Of a stretch of 64,000 bases of DNA, positions 53,300-64,000 are shown piece by piece. The DNA is taken from assembly GCA_023548195.1 (NCBI GenBank), contig JAJHZJ010000221.1:2896001-2960000 (forward strand), in the 5' to 3' direction. The translations under genes were made by a program, and so were the position numbers. Each line of letters opens with the position of its first letter. The first letter of the stretch is position 1. This DNA comes from Bettongia penicillata ogilbyi. Taxonomy: Eukaryota > Chordata > Mammalia > Diprotodontia > Potoroidae. The notes beneath the pieces are model-generated. The model made no database searches. It saw only the letters and a program-made list of their open reading frames with translations, and was not told the origin of the DNA.

Positions 53300-54255
53300 T
53301 CATCTTGGAGGTGTCAAGGTTCTTGCTGCTACAATCTGTCACAATCATATAATTATAGCCTATGCCTGGGAGACACCTCGTCTGGAGAGATCCTTCAAGA
53401 CTGCTGATCCAGATGCTTTTAAAAAATCAATCAGTAATAGATATGACAGAATTTTCTATTCTCCACAAGTTAGCAGTGTGACAATAAAGATGTGGTGTGC
53501 AGGAGAAAATCATCCCTGGATGTCTATATCTTTCCAACTTATGGTTTCATTGAGATCCTTGATATAAGGGTCCCTTCCTAAAGAAGAGAAAGAAGGCTTA
53601 TGGATCGATATCTGGTGTCTTCTTCATCTCATCTTTTATAACTGTATAATTTATGATATTTTCTATTATTTTAGAATCTTTATTCCTTCTTCCTCAGCCC
53701 TCATATGCTTTGAAATGTTTTAAAAATCATAACCTGAATGACTTTAAAATAGTATTATCTACAGAATGGGTCAAGTACAATCACTTTCCTCACCACCTAC
53801 ATGAAGTCTTTCTTGACCCCCCACCCCCAAATGTGAATGATCTCTCTCCCTCTCTAACTACTTCATATTTATTTGCATCTATTTTTTTTATGTTTACAGT
53901 TATCCCTTCCATATCACAAGGGTTAGGGGCATGGCAACCATGCAATCTGGAAAATCCAGGTAAAATCTGTAGAGGTAGACCTTTCACTTCCATTTTCCTT
54001 TAGGAAATCATATAAGGACTTAGTCTTTTCTGGTATGATGCAAGAGTCTACTGGAATGATTTTAAAATCTTGAATTTCTGAGTTTCTCAACCTTTTCTGT
54101 GTCATCTGCTAGTCTTCATACATCATCTGGGACTTCCACAAAACGCCCTCTCAAATTCCCATTTAATTTCTTATGCCAACTCATGATATATTGAAACCAT
54201 GATGGGGAAAATCATGTGGATGGGATAACTGTATTTCCTCTCTCTGTACATGTAC
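53300..54255. other. No recognisable gene
   Basis: The 92-codon (53289) and 116-codon (53653) plus frames have no recognised domain. A short 'gagtttctcaaccttttctg' at about 54080 recalls hAT-like repeats but is too short to call. Confidence 0.35.
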
Positions 54256-54257
54256 TT

Positions 54258-54360
54258 GTTGTATCTACTGTTAGAAAGTAAGCCCTTTGAGAATAGGAAT
54301 TGTTTCATTCTTTGTATTTGTATCCTAATAGATGTCTAATAAATGCTTATTTATTCATTA
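54258..54360 (+). repeat. L2 LINE 3' end
   Basis: 'gaaagtaagccctttgagaa', 'taggaattgtttcattcttt' and 'gatgtctaataaatgcttat' are the L2 terminal blocks. Confidence 0.75.
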
Positions 54361-55256
54361 CCAACTCTATTTTCTTAAGGTCCACCACTACTTGCTCAAA
54401 TAGAATGTCAAGTACTAGGTAAGGTGGTAGAACCAAAAACTTGGTGATGCCATTGATCTTGTGGAGGAAAAAAATAAATAAAATATTGGCAAATCTATCT
54501 CATTTGGAGTATTTTTAAAAAATATATACTATTTATTTATTTTTCAGTTCTCTACATTAACTTCCACAAGAATTTGAATTCAAAATTTTCTCCCCATTTT
54601 CCCCCCACCCCCACCCCAGGACAGCAGGCACCTCATCTACCCCTTCCTCCAATCCATCCTCCCTTGAATTATCCACCCTTCTTCCATCCCCTTTCCCCTC
54701 TATTTTCCTGTAGGGCAAAATAGATTTTTATACTCCATTGCCTGTATGTCTCAATTTCCAGTTGCATGCTAAAACAATTTTTAATATTCATTATCAAAGC
54801 TTTGAGTTCTATGTTCTCTCCTTCCCTCCCCACCCACCCTTATTGAGAAAACAAGTAATTCAATATAGATCATACATGTGTAACAATGCAAAGCACTTCC
54901 ATAATAGTTATGTTGTAAAAGACTAACCACATTTCCCTCTGTCCTATCCTGCCTTCAATTTATTCCATTCTCTACCCTTGCCCCTTGCCTTCCTGCAGGG
55001 TAAAACAGATTTCCATATCCAACTGAGTGTGTGTTATTCCTCCTTAAGCCAAATCCCAGGAGAGTAAGGCTCACTTATTTCCTTTCATCTCCTATCTCTT
55101 CCCCTCCATTTTAAAAGTTCTTTCTTCCCTCTTTTATGTGAGATAATTTGCTACATTCTATCTCTCCCTTTCTCTTACTTCTAGCACATTCCATTCAACA
55201 GTAGATTTTATTTTTTTAAGTATTATGCTTTTATATTCAGCTCATCCTGTGCCCTC

Positions 55257-55408
55257 TGTCTATGTATGTATGTATGTGTGTATATATATACATATACACA
55301 CAATACACATATACACCAATGTACATATACATACATATATATAATGCATACATGCATACCCACACACCTACATATATATATGTATGCATGCATGTATGTA
55401 CACACCCG

Positions 55409-55466
<58 letters not shown>
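55257..55466. repeat. TATG/CATA and (TATC)n microsatellites
   Basis: 55257-55400 is a mixed TATG, TATA and CACA tract. 55409-55466 is about 14 near-perfect TATC units. The Tyr/Ile/Ser/Leu-rich frames here are artefacts. Confidence 0.95.
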
Positions 55467-55574
55467 ATCTATATATTCCCTCTAACTTCCCTAATACTGA
55501 AAAAGGTCTCATGAGTTACAAATGAGATCTTTCCATGTAGGAATGTAAACAGTTCAACTTATGAGTTTCTTAAG

Positions 55575-56715
55575 GCTTCTCTTTCTTGTTTACCTTTTCA
55601 TGTGTCTCTTGATTCTTGTATTTGAAAATCAAATTTATAAAGTGCTCTGGTATTTTCCACAAGAATGCTTGGAAGTCCTCTATTTCATTGAAATTCCAAC
55701 TTTTTTCCCCTGAAGTATTATACTCAGTATTGCTGGGTAGGTGATTCTTGGTTTTAATCCTAGTTCTTTTGACTTCTGGAATATCATATTCCATGCCCTT
55801 TGATTCCTTAATGTAGAAGCTGCCATGTCTTGTGTTATCCTGATTGTATTTCCACAATACTCGAATTGTTTCTAATTGCTTACAATATTTTCTCCTTGAC
55901 CTGGGAATTCTGGAATTTGGCTACAATATCCCTAGGAGTTTTCCTTTTGGGATCCCTTTGAGGAGGTGATTAATGAATTCTTTCCATTTCTATTTTACCC
56001 TCTGCTTCTAGAATATTAGGGCAGTTTTCCTTGATAATTTCTTGGAAGATGATGTCTTGGCTCTTTTTTTTTTAATCATGATCTTCAAGTAGACAAATAA
56101 TTTTAAAATGATCTCTCCTGAATCTATTTTCCAGGTCAGTTGTTTTTCCAATGAGATATTTCATGTTGTCTTCTATTTTTTTATTCTTTTGATTTTATTT
56201 TATAATTTCTTGGTTTCTCATAAAGTCATTAGCTTCCATCTGCTCCATTTCATTTTTAAAGAACTATTTTCTTCAGTGAACATTTGAACCTCTTTTTCTA
56301 TTTGGCCAATTCTTCTTTTTAAACCATTCTTCTCCTCATTGGCTTTTTGGACCTCTTTTGCCATTTGGGTTAGTCTATTTTTAAAGGTGTTATTTTCTTC
56401 AGCATTTTTTTGGGTCTCCTTTAGCAAGCTGTTGACTTGCTTTTCATGATTTTCTTGCATTGCTCTCATTTCTCTCCCCAATTTTTCCTCCACCTCTCTT
56501 ACTTGATTTTCAAAATCCTTTTTGAGCTCTTCCATGACCTGAGAAAATTGCATATTTTTTTGGAGGTTTTGGATATAGAAACCTTGACTTTTACATCTTC
56601 CTCTGATGGTATGATTTGTTCTTCCTCATCCAAAAGGATGGAAGAAAACACCTGTTCACCCACAAAATAACCTTCTATAGTCTTATTTTTTCCATTTTTT
56701 AGGCATTTTACAAGC
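55575..56715 (-). pseudogene. Broken L1 ORF1p-like gene (copy 3)
   Basis: On the minus strand the start near 56705 reads MPKKWKK, matching the MPRKGKK start of copy 2. The coiled coil is clear at 56553-56218: VMEELKKDFENQVREVEEK, LGREMRAMQENHEKQVNSL and LTQMAKEVQKANEEKN. The C-terminal block near 55860-55575 includes KAIKRTRIKTKNHLPS-like and EIEDFQAFLWKIPEH text. At the codon where copies 1 and 2 have TGA, this copy has CAA (frame ACA TTA AGG AAT CAA AGG GCA TGG). It has several stops and frameshifts and is not functional. Confidence 0.8.
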
Positions 56716-57446
56716 CAGTTACTTGACTTTTGAGTCCTTTGTCAAGTGGAGTGTAAACTTTAGGGACCTGTGAGTTGTCAGTTCCTCCAAGGCAGCACAA
56801 TCAAGGGAGAGGAGTTTACTCCTTTCTTGGCCTACTCTCTGGTCAGTGAGCAACCACAAGCATTTCTTACTGCCCTGGAATTGTGAGTAGAGTTCCCTCT
56901 CTACAACCACCACCAGCTCCACCACACTAATGCTCTTCCTCACCCCAGGACCTCCATTAAGGACTGAGACCAGATAAGCTGCTTGATTCCCCCAAGGTCT
57001 TTAGGCAGAGGGCTCTAAAAGTAGACACTGCTGCCACAGTAGCTGCCACCACCCTGGAACCGGGGCTGGGGCCAGCTCCCTTCTCACCCAGGTGAAAGAA
57101 CTTTCTTACTGATATTTGAGGCTGTCTTTGGCATTTGTGGCTTGAGAAATCTGGTAAGTGCATTTGATACCCATTATTTTGTGCTCTGCAGCTTGCTCTA
57201 TCCTGCCATACTATGTGGCCCAGGCTGGGCTGCGCTTCACTCTGAGCCCAGTGTGATAGACCCTTCCTGGCAGTCTTTCAGGCTGTCTTAGGCTGGAAAT
57301 TTGTTTCACTCTGTCATTTTGTGGCTTCTGCTGCTCTAGAACTTGTTTATTCATTTTTTACAGGTATTTTAAGGGTTATGGGGAAAGAGCTAGAGCTGAT
57401 CTGTCTTTCTACTCTGCCATCTTGGCTCTGCCCCTTGAGTATTTTT

Positions 57447-57985
57447 TTTTTTGTTCTGTCTCCTTACAAATGTTCTCAGGATGATCTGACTTAGTTAAAG
57501 GTTAGACCAAGTTTTCTGGAAGATCTTTTCCTTTTTAATTACTTTTCACTATTTTGTGAGACAGCACTGCTTCGGAATCTTCTTTCACCTTCCTATATAA
57601 CATTTTGTAGATGAGATTGTGGTTGTCTACCATGACTGCCTGATTGACAAAGAGGTGAAATGGCTTCATGTTTTCTGGGCTCTCTCAGCCACATTACTGC
57701 GTGAGTGTTTGACGATGATTAAACTTCTCTAAGATAGAGTTGTATGTAATTTCAGGTCTTTGAAATGTTTTGATTTTCTACCACACTTGGCCATGATTCT
57801 GAGGCAGCAAAGACTGGGAACTAAGTTCAGGAGCTGGAGTTGGAGATAAATTTAAGACTCTGCCTCTTTGTATTTCAGACAAATTGTTACCCTAGGTAAA
57901 GCCTTAGTTTCTTTATGACCTTAGTGCATTATCCCATCAATAAAATGAAGACAAATAGATAATATTGGTATTGATTTTCCTCAGT
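57447..57985. other. No recognisable gene
   Basis: Flank between the ORF1-only element and the RTE LINE. Confidence 0.35.
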
Positions 57986-57989
57986 AAGG

Positions 57990-59855
57990 TATTTTGATTG
58001 GTCCTTCATTCTCAAAGAGGACCAAAATGACTTCACCATGATGAAGTGAAATTTCGGTGTGTCCAACTATGATTGATCAGACCAGTACAAGCTTGAAATG
58101 CTCTACCACACGTTGGGCACAGTCAGCCCAAATGAATATTTGGGGTGGATACTCCAAATTTGTGCATCCTACATTTACTTTGGGCTGTCTCAATTCTGCT
58201 TTGTTCATAGAGCACAGCACCTTTTCTGATGTGGGCATGCCATACTGAGCAGTCCTGTGCTAGTGTCTCCCATGTTGCAAAGTCAAATCCAAAATTCTTG
58301 AGAGAGATCTTGAGAGTGTCCTTGTATTGTTTCTTCTGGTCACCATGTGATTGCCTGGCCTGTGCAAGTTCTCCATATGATAGTCTTTTTGGCAAGCGTA
58401 CACTTTGCATTCAAGCAATGTGGCCAGCCCATTGGAATTGCATTCTCTGAAGCATAGTTTGAATGGTTGGCAGTTCAGCTCAAGCAAGGACTTCAGTGTT
58501 TGGTACCTTTTCCTGCCAGGTGATCCTCAGAATCTTCCTAAGGCAGTTCAAATGGAAGTGATTCAATTTCCTGGCATGGAGTAGGTAGACTGTCCATGTT
58601 TCACAAGTGTACACCAATGAGGTCAACACAACGGCTCTGTAGACCTTCAGTTTGGTAGTCAGTCTAATATCTCTTCTCTCCCAAACTTTTCTTCAGAGTC
58701 TCCCAAACACTGAGTTACCTCTGGCAATGCATACACCATGTGTACATCCCTGGAAAGTACATTACCAAGGTAAGTAAACTTATCCACAACATTCAAAACT
58801 TCTCCACTTGTTCCATGTATGGATGGTGTGGTGGTGGCTGATGGAGTACCTGTGTTTTCTTGGTGTTAATTATTAGACCAAAATTAGCACAGGCAGCAGA
58901 GAATTGATCCATACTTTGTTGCATCTCAGCTTCAGAAGCTGCATTGAGTGCACAATCATCTACAAACGGGAAATCATGCACCAATATTTCTTCCACTTTG
59001 GCCTTGGCTTGTTGCCTTTTCAAATTAAAGAATTTACCATCAGTACAGTAGTTGACCTTGATGTTGTGTTCATCCTCATTTAAAGCATTTATAAACATGG
59101 CTGAAAACATCATGCTAAAAAGCATGGGAGCAAGCACACAGCCCTGTTTCACTCCACTGGTGACTGGGAAGGCACAAGAACTTTCTCTATTATCCAGAAC
59201 CTGGGCAAACATGCCATCATGAAACTGACATGCAATATTTCCCAAGGCAACCAAATTTCACATAATTTTCCATAAGCCCTCATGACTAACAGTGTCAGAG
59301 GCCTTGGTCAGATCCACAAATGTTTCGTACAGACCTCTGTTCTGCTCCTGGCATTTCTCCTGGAGTTGTCAGGCAACAAACACCATATCAACTGTTCCTC
59401 AGCCACACTGGCTCTTAGGTATATGCCCATCTTCCAGGTGAAGGATCAGACTATTAAGGAGGACTCTAGCAAGAATCTTGCCAGTAATGACTAAGAGAGA
59501 GAGCCCCCTGTGATTGTTGCATGACAATCTATTCCCTTTAACTTTATAGAGATGGACAATGGAGCCATCCTAGAAATCTTGGAGGATAACCTCCTCTTGC
59601 CATATTACCTGTAATATTTCAGTCAGTTTTTGTATAAGTAATCGTCCCCCTACCTTGTAAATCTCAGCTAGAATGGAATCTGCATCTGGTGCTTTGCCAC
59701 ATGAAAGGAGCCTAATGGCCCTCAAAACCTCTTCTTCAGTTGGAAGTTTGGCTAAGGAGGGATTGACTTCAACCTGAGGTAAATGGTCAATAGTTTCAGC
59801 ATTGATTGATGATGATCTATTGAGAATACTAAGGAAGGTATTTTACTGTCTTAAA
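57990..59855 (-). mobile_element. RTE-clade LINE, 5'-truncated
   Basis: About 1.87 kb, minus strand. It holds a broken reverse-transcriptase region (58793 to about 59830), then a C-terminal region and a 3' end at about 57993 that begins, on the plus strand, with GGTCCTTCATTCTCAAAGAG and GACC. That end can fold with GGTCC opposite GGACC. The endonuclease is missing, as expected for a 5'-truncated insertion. The right boundary near 59855 is estimated from where the protein-like pattern ends. Confidence 0.75.
58120..59830 (-). pseudogene. RTE-type reverse transcriptase fossil
   Basis: On the minus strand, from about 59760: EEEVLRAIRLLSCGKAPDAD (RT motif 0/1 region, usually SGKAPGxDGI). Then come FVDLTKASDTV (motif A, with its aspartate), PVTSGVKQGCVLAPMLFSMM (motif B) and FPFVDDCALNAASEAEMQQS (motif C, FVDD in place of FADD). 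NFGLIINTKKTQVLHQP follows. Nearer the 3' end SNGLATLLECKVYACQKDYH and RLPKRLSYGELAQARQSHGD correspond to the GHVVRMxDxRLPKRLxYGEL block of RTE proteins. The longest open piece is 153 codons (59254-58793). Stops at several positions make it inactive. The clade call rests on these motifs. Confidence 0.75.
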
Positions 59856-59859
59856 GCGT

Positions 59860-60070
59860 AGACCTTTAGGGTTAGAAGGGGCCTTGGAAGTAATAGTATC
59901 AAAAGTTCTAGACTTGGATGAGGCCCCACATATCACCCAGTCCGATCATATCACTTTACAGATGAGGAACCTGGGACCTAGAGAGGTGAAATAACTGGTC
60001 CAAGGGAACAGACTTGTTCTGTAGCAAAGCTTGGAACTAGAACCAGTTCTTTTAATTTCTGGTCCCCAGG
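59860..60070 (-). repeat. MIR/MON1-like CORE-SINE
   Basis: 'cctttagggttagaaggggc', 'ttacagatgaggaacctggg', 'acctagagaggtgaaataac' and 'ggaactagaaccagttcttt' are in antisense order. Confidence 0.75.
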
Positions 60071-60074
60071 GTAT

Positions 60075-60255
60075 AATTATGATGATGATAATGACCAGCA
60101 TTTATATAGCACCTACTCTGAGTCAGGTACTGTGCTAAACAAATAGTAACTCATTTGATCTTCCCAATAACCGGGGGAGACTGGTGCTATTTTTATCTCT
60201 ATTTTACAGTTGAGGAAAAGTAAAATGCTATCCACTGTGCCACCTAGTCATGCTA
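60075..60255 (-). repeat. MIR-like CORE-SINE
   Basis: 'ccagcatttatatagcacct', 'aactcatttgatcttcccaa', 'ctattttacagttgaggaaa' and the head 'ccactgtgccacctagtc'. Confidence 0.8.
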
Positions 60256-60259
60256 GGCA

Positions 60260-62560
60260 TAAAAAAGAAACAGTAAGAGTGATAACCATAAAAATAACAA
60301 TATGCCCCAATATTCTAGAAGTGGGAATCTGTTTTATCTAGGGATAGGGATGGAAGAATGAGACACTCCTATGCATCTCTACTTTTACCAGACCTGGACA
60401 TACCTGATAATTCTTCTATTTCCTAATAGTATGGTTGAGGTAGCTCTCCTTAATTACTCAGCACTTGACTTCATGATAACAGGAATATAAAAAGAACATA
60501 TGAACATTTTCTAGAAAAAAGAGTCTCAATTGACTTTCCCAGAAAACTGGAACTAGGTGCTCCACATCTAAGGCTATTTAGTCCTCAGGGAAAAGAGTAT
60601 CCCTCCTTTCCAGAGGACAGTAGCAGGCCAAGCATAGCTACTTACTTATATGATGCATGTGACAATGTCATTCAGTGATCTAGCCAAGTGGCTCTTTGGA
60701 TGAGAAACCAATAATATATAATAAAGATCAGTTTTCCCCAAATATTCAGAAATAATAGAATTCAAGGGAGTATTAATGGGATCCCTATCCAGTAACCTTC
60801 CCTCCCAACACTTGAGGTTAAATTTGTTTTTTTTATCAGAAATAATGTCGGATTTTGAATTTTTCTCTTATGACAATAAAGCAACTGTGTATAGTGGAAA
60901 TATCTAGTGCTTTCTCACAATGTTATTTTTTTTCCCCCAAATTGGAATTAAGAGTATACCTGAGCACATTCTTAGAAGAAATAAACTTGAGTTCATAGCC
61001 TTCCCTTTTGACGATCCCAGTAAACAAATCCCCTGAATAATGTGTATGACAGATAGACATTCAGTCTCTTTTGTATATCCCCAGTGAAGGGAAGTTCATT
61101 CCTTTACTGTCTCGTTGTTGGAAAGTTCATCCTTCTACAAAACTCAAGTATGTTTCCATTCATTGCCCCTATTCCTGCCCCTGAAAAGAACACAGAACAA
61201 GTCTGTAGTTGTCTCCCTATGTTAGCAACAGTTGAAGAAGATAGTTTAAGGGAAATAAGGAAGGCTCTAGGCATATTGTGTGATAGCATATAAAAAGCAG
61301 CTGGCCAGTAGGAGGAATGAGCATATGCACTAGGAAACACATTTGGAGTATAATCCTCAGAGAAGACCCTGAAATCTGTGATGTTAAAATTTATGCTTTG
61401 AAAATGGGAGGGAGGTGGCTGCATAGGAGGAGAATGGGTATCCCACATTCCAGCCTCTATTAATGTATCACATTTATTAATTTAAGGCCATGATACAGTT
61501 TTAAATGTATGAATATGATGGTTCAGGCTCAGTGATCTTTTGTGAGGAATGAACTCAGTTGTGTCGAGAAGGGAAGTAGTTGATTGACTAACCAAATAAG
61601 TTATCTGTGCCCTTATGGGCTTTAAATAGCCAAGAAATTTCAGTAGCTCCTTAATCCAGAGGGGTCCATCTCAGTGGTAGAAGATTTCAGTTTGGAATTG
61701 AGGATTTGGATTTGAGCCAAGCCACTGAGAGGTTTGGAGTGTGTGTGTGGGTTCTATACAAATGGTAGTCTGTTTGGTCTAGGGATGAAGATAGAAAAAT
61801 AGGACACTCTTATGCATCTCTAATTTCCCCAGTTCTAGGCATGTCTGTTTGTTCTTCTATTACTTGATAATTAATACATGCCTCTTTCTCCCTCTCTTCT
61901 GTCAGTCCCCTTTCTGTAACTGACTATGTCACTGGAGAGAAAGGTTGAGTAAAAGATAATGAAAGTAAATTCACTCAGGAGGAGCGACACACCAAGAACA
62001 AACATGGATTCAAATGGATACAGAAAAATAGCTACCAGAGAGAGAAAGTGACCTACTGTGATAGAGAGCAGGCTGGCTACAGATGCTCTGAGTCCAGGAG
62101 AAAGCTACACCTTAGCGGAACTTTTTAAGGACTCCATCAAGGGAGAAAAAGATTCCTAGTGCCAGAATGTGCAGAGCAGGTATCCCTTTGATACATATGT
62201 TCCTTACTTTTGTACCTTAAGTTTGAGTGCTCTCTTCTAAGAGACATTGTATGTGCATTTGCAGAGAGTGCCCATGTTTGGTTTTGTTCTAGGTTTTTTG
62301 GGGGAGGGGGAATGTTTTGAATCAATTCTTATTATTTTGCCAACTTAGTAAAAACTCTTTTCTAAAGCTAATTGTCTGATGATAAATGGGAAACATGTTG
62401 GTGGGGGCTCATGAGTATCAGTAAATTCAGCCCCTAAAATTTACCCTTTGAACTCTGAGGGGAGAAGTAGTCAGTTGCTTTTTGGTGACCTGGGGAAGTA
62501 GTTGTAGAGGGGTATTATAATGTTTATAGTCAATAATTTTCTGCACACATATTTTTAATA
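60260..62560. other. No recognisable gene
   Basis: About 2.3 kb with only short frames (114-codon minus frame at 61448-61104 without a recognised domain). Two similar short stretches, 'gggatagggatggaagaatg' near 60341 and 'agggatgaagatagaaaaat' near 61781, each followed by 'actcttatgcatctct'-like text, suggest a two-copy repeat of unknown type. Confidence 0.4.
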
Positions 62561-62695
62561 GATAATCCCAGATTTTTAAGGGATCTTAGTGATAATTGGA
62601 CCCAAGCTTTTAATTTTACAGATGAGGAAATTAAGGTCTAAAAAGGTAAGATGGCTTGTTCAGGGTCACAGAACTAATTAGTAGAAGAGTTTTTT
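62560..62695 (-). repeat. MIR/MON1-like CORE-SINE
   Basis: 'ttttacagatgaggaaatta', 'cttgttcagggtcacagaac' and a poly-T. The head is missing. Confidence 0.7.
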
Positions 62696-62815
62696 TTTTT
62701 TTTTTAACAAACAAAATATTTTCTTATGTGAGATACCCAAAGAATGATAAATGATACCTTGGATATAGACATTTATCTGAGCCCACGACTATTTTACCTT
62801 CAGCTTCTGCTGTGC

Positions 62816-62828
62816 CTCTCTCTCTCTC

Positions 62829-62900
<72 letters not shown>
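62816..62900. repeat. (TC)n microsatellite, long
   Basis: About 85 bp of CT with a single CCC interruption, the longest dinucleotide tract in the window. It creates Leu-Ser and Arg-Glu frames on the two strands that are not genes. Confidence 0.97.
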
Positions 62901-62903
<3 letters not shown>

Positions 62904-62904
62904 G

Positions 62905-63525
62905 TGTATGTATCGGGGGTTGGGAAGGGATAACAATGCACTGTCTTGGGCAGATTCTTTTCATGAAGGAAATAATTATTCTCAAAGCACCCTGTTATAT
63001 CCTCTGGGCAGTTTTCCTGTCCCCACTCTAAGTAAATCCCTTTGGCTTTTGACTCACTGCTCTGTGAACCTGTTTTCCAGCCTAGTCCCTTGATTTGGTG
63101 TCACTCTGATCAGTGAATTCCTGGCTTTGAACTTGAGACCCATGTTCCTGTTTGCTCTCTGGATTTCCCTGACTCTGACATTGTGGTCAGTCTACAGTGC
63201 CCTATCTCTGGGCTTGTCGACTCTCTTATTTCCTGAGCTGAGACCTAATGACCATGTGTAAATCTCTGCAGCAGGGGTGCATACCCCAAACCTTCCTAGG
63301 TTATTATTTCTTTGTCTGGTTGGTTGTACTTCTCTACTAACCTCTGTCAAATCAGCAACCCAGGTGGTACCTGAGCATTTCAGGGAAACTAGTACATTTG
63401 TTTTCTGTGAATTAATCTTAGGGTAAACTTGAGTTGAATGGTTGAATTTTTTGAGATTCTCTATCCTATTACTTTCTAACAATCTTGCATATCAATTATG
63501 ATTTTCTTATTCATAATTATTTACT
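62905..63525. other. No recognisable gene
   Basis: The 96-codon minus frame at 63482-63192 shows no family pattern. Confidence 0.35.
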
Positions 63526-63529
63526 CATT

Positions 63530-63680
63530 TCTTATTCAATTAAAAAATATTTAATAAGCATATATTTAACAAACAAGGTACAGTGTGAGTTGCCAGGGGG
63601 TACAGATAAGAAAATTGATGCATACAGCCCTTGGGGAATTTATAATCTAGTAGGGTCTTCTACATACTTCTTCTATACAG
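63530..63680 (+). repeat. Ancient dispersed repeat, as at 14.7 kb
   Basis: 'tttaataagcatatatttaa', 'gagttgccagggggtacaga' and 'cttggggaatttataatcta' match this family. Confidence 0.5.
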
Positions 63681-63769
63681 TACCTAATACTACTCCCCTT
63701 ACTAATCACTGACAAAGAGTGGGTGTATGTGCATATATGTGTGTAAAATGTAGAATATGTTTGTTATTT

Positions 63770-63960
63770 ATAAAATCAAAGATCTAGAGCTAGAAAGGAG
63801 TCCATCAAGTTGAACTCTCTCATATTACAGATGAGGAAATTGAGGCCCATAAAATGTAGATGGCAGGTTTGCCACAGTAAGTGGCAGAATTATAATCTGA
63901 ACCCAGATCCCATGCACAGATTCCAGTGGAGTCCTCTTCTATTAAACAGCATTGCTGCCA
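63770..63960 (-). repeat. MIR/MON1-like CORE-SINE
   Basis: 'gatctagagctagaaaggag', 'ttacagatgaggaaattgag', 'gtaagtggcagaattataat' and 'ctgaacccagatcccatgca' are in antisense order. Confidence 0.8.
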
Positions 63961-64000
63961 TATTTATCTCTGAAGAGGCCAGGGGAAGATTTGCAAAATA

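Larger units (their letters stand above)
54517..57436 (-). mobile_element. Full-length ORF1-only L1 element (HAL1-like), copy 3
   Basis: A 2.92 kb minus-strand element flanked by GAGTATTTTT (54507-54516 and 57437-57446). Read on the minus strand it starts AAGGGGCAGAGCCAAGATGG, has a 5' UTR of about 720 bp, a broken ORF1, and then passes directly into the 3' UTR ('tacatggaaagatctcattt', matching copies 1 and 2). It ends in AATAAATAAATAG. The 3' UTR carries a large TATG/TATC microsatellite where copies 1 and 2 have CA repeats. No ORF2 is present. It is more mutated than copy 2, so it is probably older. Confidence 0.85.

Noticed and set aside
55262..55525. 87- and 82-codon Tyr/Ile/Ser/Leu-rich frames
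   Set aside because: They come from TATG and TATC microsatellites inside the ORF1-only element at 54.5 kb.
1..64000. CRISPR arrays, bacterial operons, phage genes or Shine-Dalgarno sites
   Set aside because: The repeats are all SINE, LINE, LTR, palindromic or simple sequence types of a vertebrate genome. No regularly spaced direct repeats with unique spacers were seen.
1..64000. Host exons
   Set aside because: I looked for frames with flanking AG/GT and recognisable protein motifs outside repeats and found none. A small non-coding or poorly conserved exon cannot be excluded by reading alone.

Overview
This 64 kb window looks like non-coding DNA from a marsupial genome. No host protein-coding exon, rRNA, tRNA gene or CRISPR array could be supported on either strand. 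The base composition is AT-rich and every long open frame lies in a transposable element or a simple repeat. The marsupial assignment rests on the repeat mix: CORE-SINEs of the Mar1 type with a Bov-B/RTE-like 3' tail, a second tRNA-headed SINE with a hairpin tail, L2- and CR1/L3-type LINE fragments, an RTE-clade LINE, and L1-derived elements that carry ORF1 but no ORF2. All family names come from reading motifs by eye, not from a library search.

Layout. 0-5 kb: T-rich DNA with two minus-strand L1 ORF2 remnants (endonuclease at about 0.6-0.8 kb, C-terminus at 3.7-4.9 kb) and a Mar1-type SINE. 5-10 kb: an L2 reverse-transcriptase fossil (7.2-7.8 kb), a CR1/L3-like fragment and MIR-like SINEs. 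10.5-12.6 kb: a 5'-truncated ORF1-only L1 element. 13-22 kb: MIR-like SINEs, an LTR-like repeat, a hairpin-tailed SINE and a palindromic DNA element. 23-24.6 kb: an older L1 5' UTR plus broken ORF1. 26.9-27.4 kb: a solo LTR with a 4-bp target duplication. 29-33 kb: SINEs and a CR1/L3 endonuclease fossil. 33.2-36.1 kb: a complete ORF1-only L1 element inserted into an L2, with a 15-bp target duplication. 36-45 kb: SINEs, simple repeats and a second palindromic element. 45.5-46.2 kb: an insertion made only of an L1 5' UTR, flanked by a 16-bp duplication. 47-53 kb: a long L2 fragment and several SINEs. 54.5-57.4 kb: a third ORF1-only element on the minus strand. 58-59.9 kb: an RTE-clade reverse-transcriptase fossil on the minus strand. 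60-64 kb: MIR-like SINEs and a long (TC)n tract.

The most interesting material is the set of ORF1-only (HAL1-like, 'half-L1') elements. Three copies share the same junction from ORF1 directly into a G-rich 3' UTR. Two of them are full length with target duplications, and one keeps an uninterrupted 303-codon ORF1. Two copies share a TGA that removes the last 62 codons of the usual ORF1 C-terminus, while two other copies have a sense codon there. Such elements would need ORF2 protein from an autonomous L1 (inference). A second apparent partnership is between the hairpin-tailed SINE and the RTE LINE, whose 3' ends look alike.
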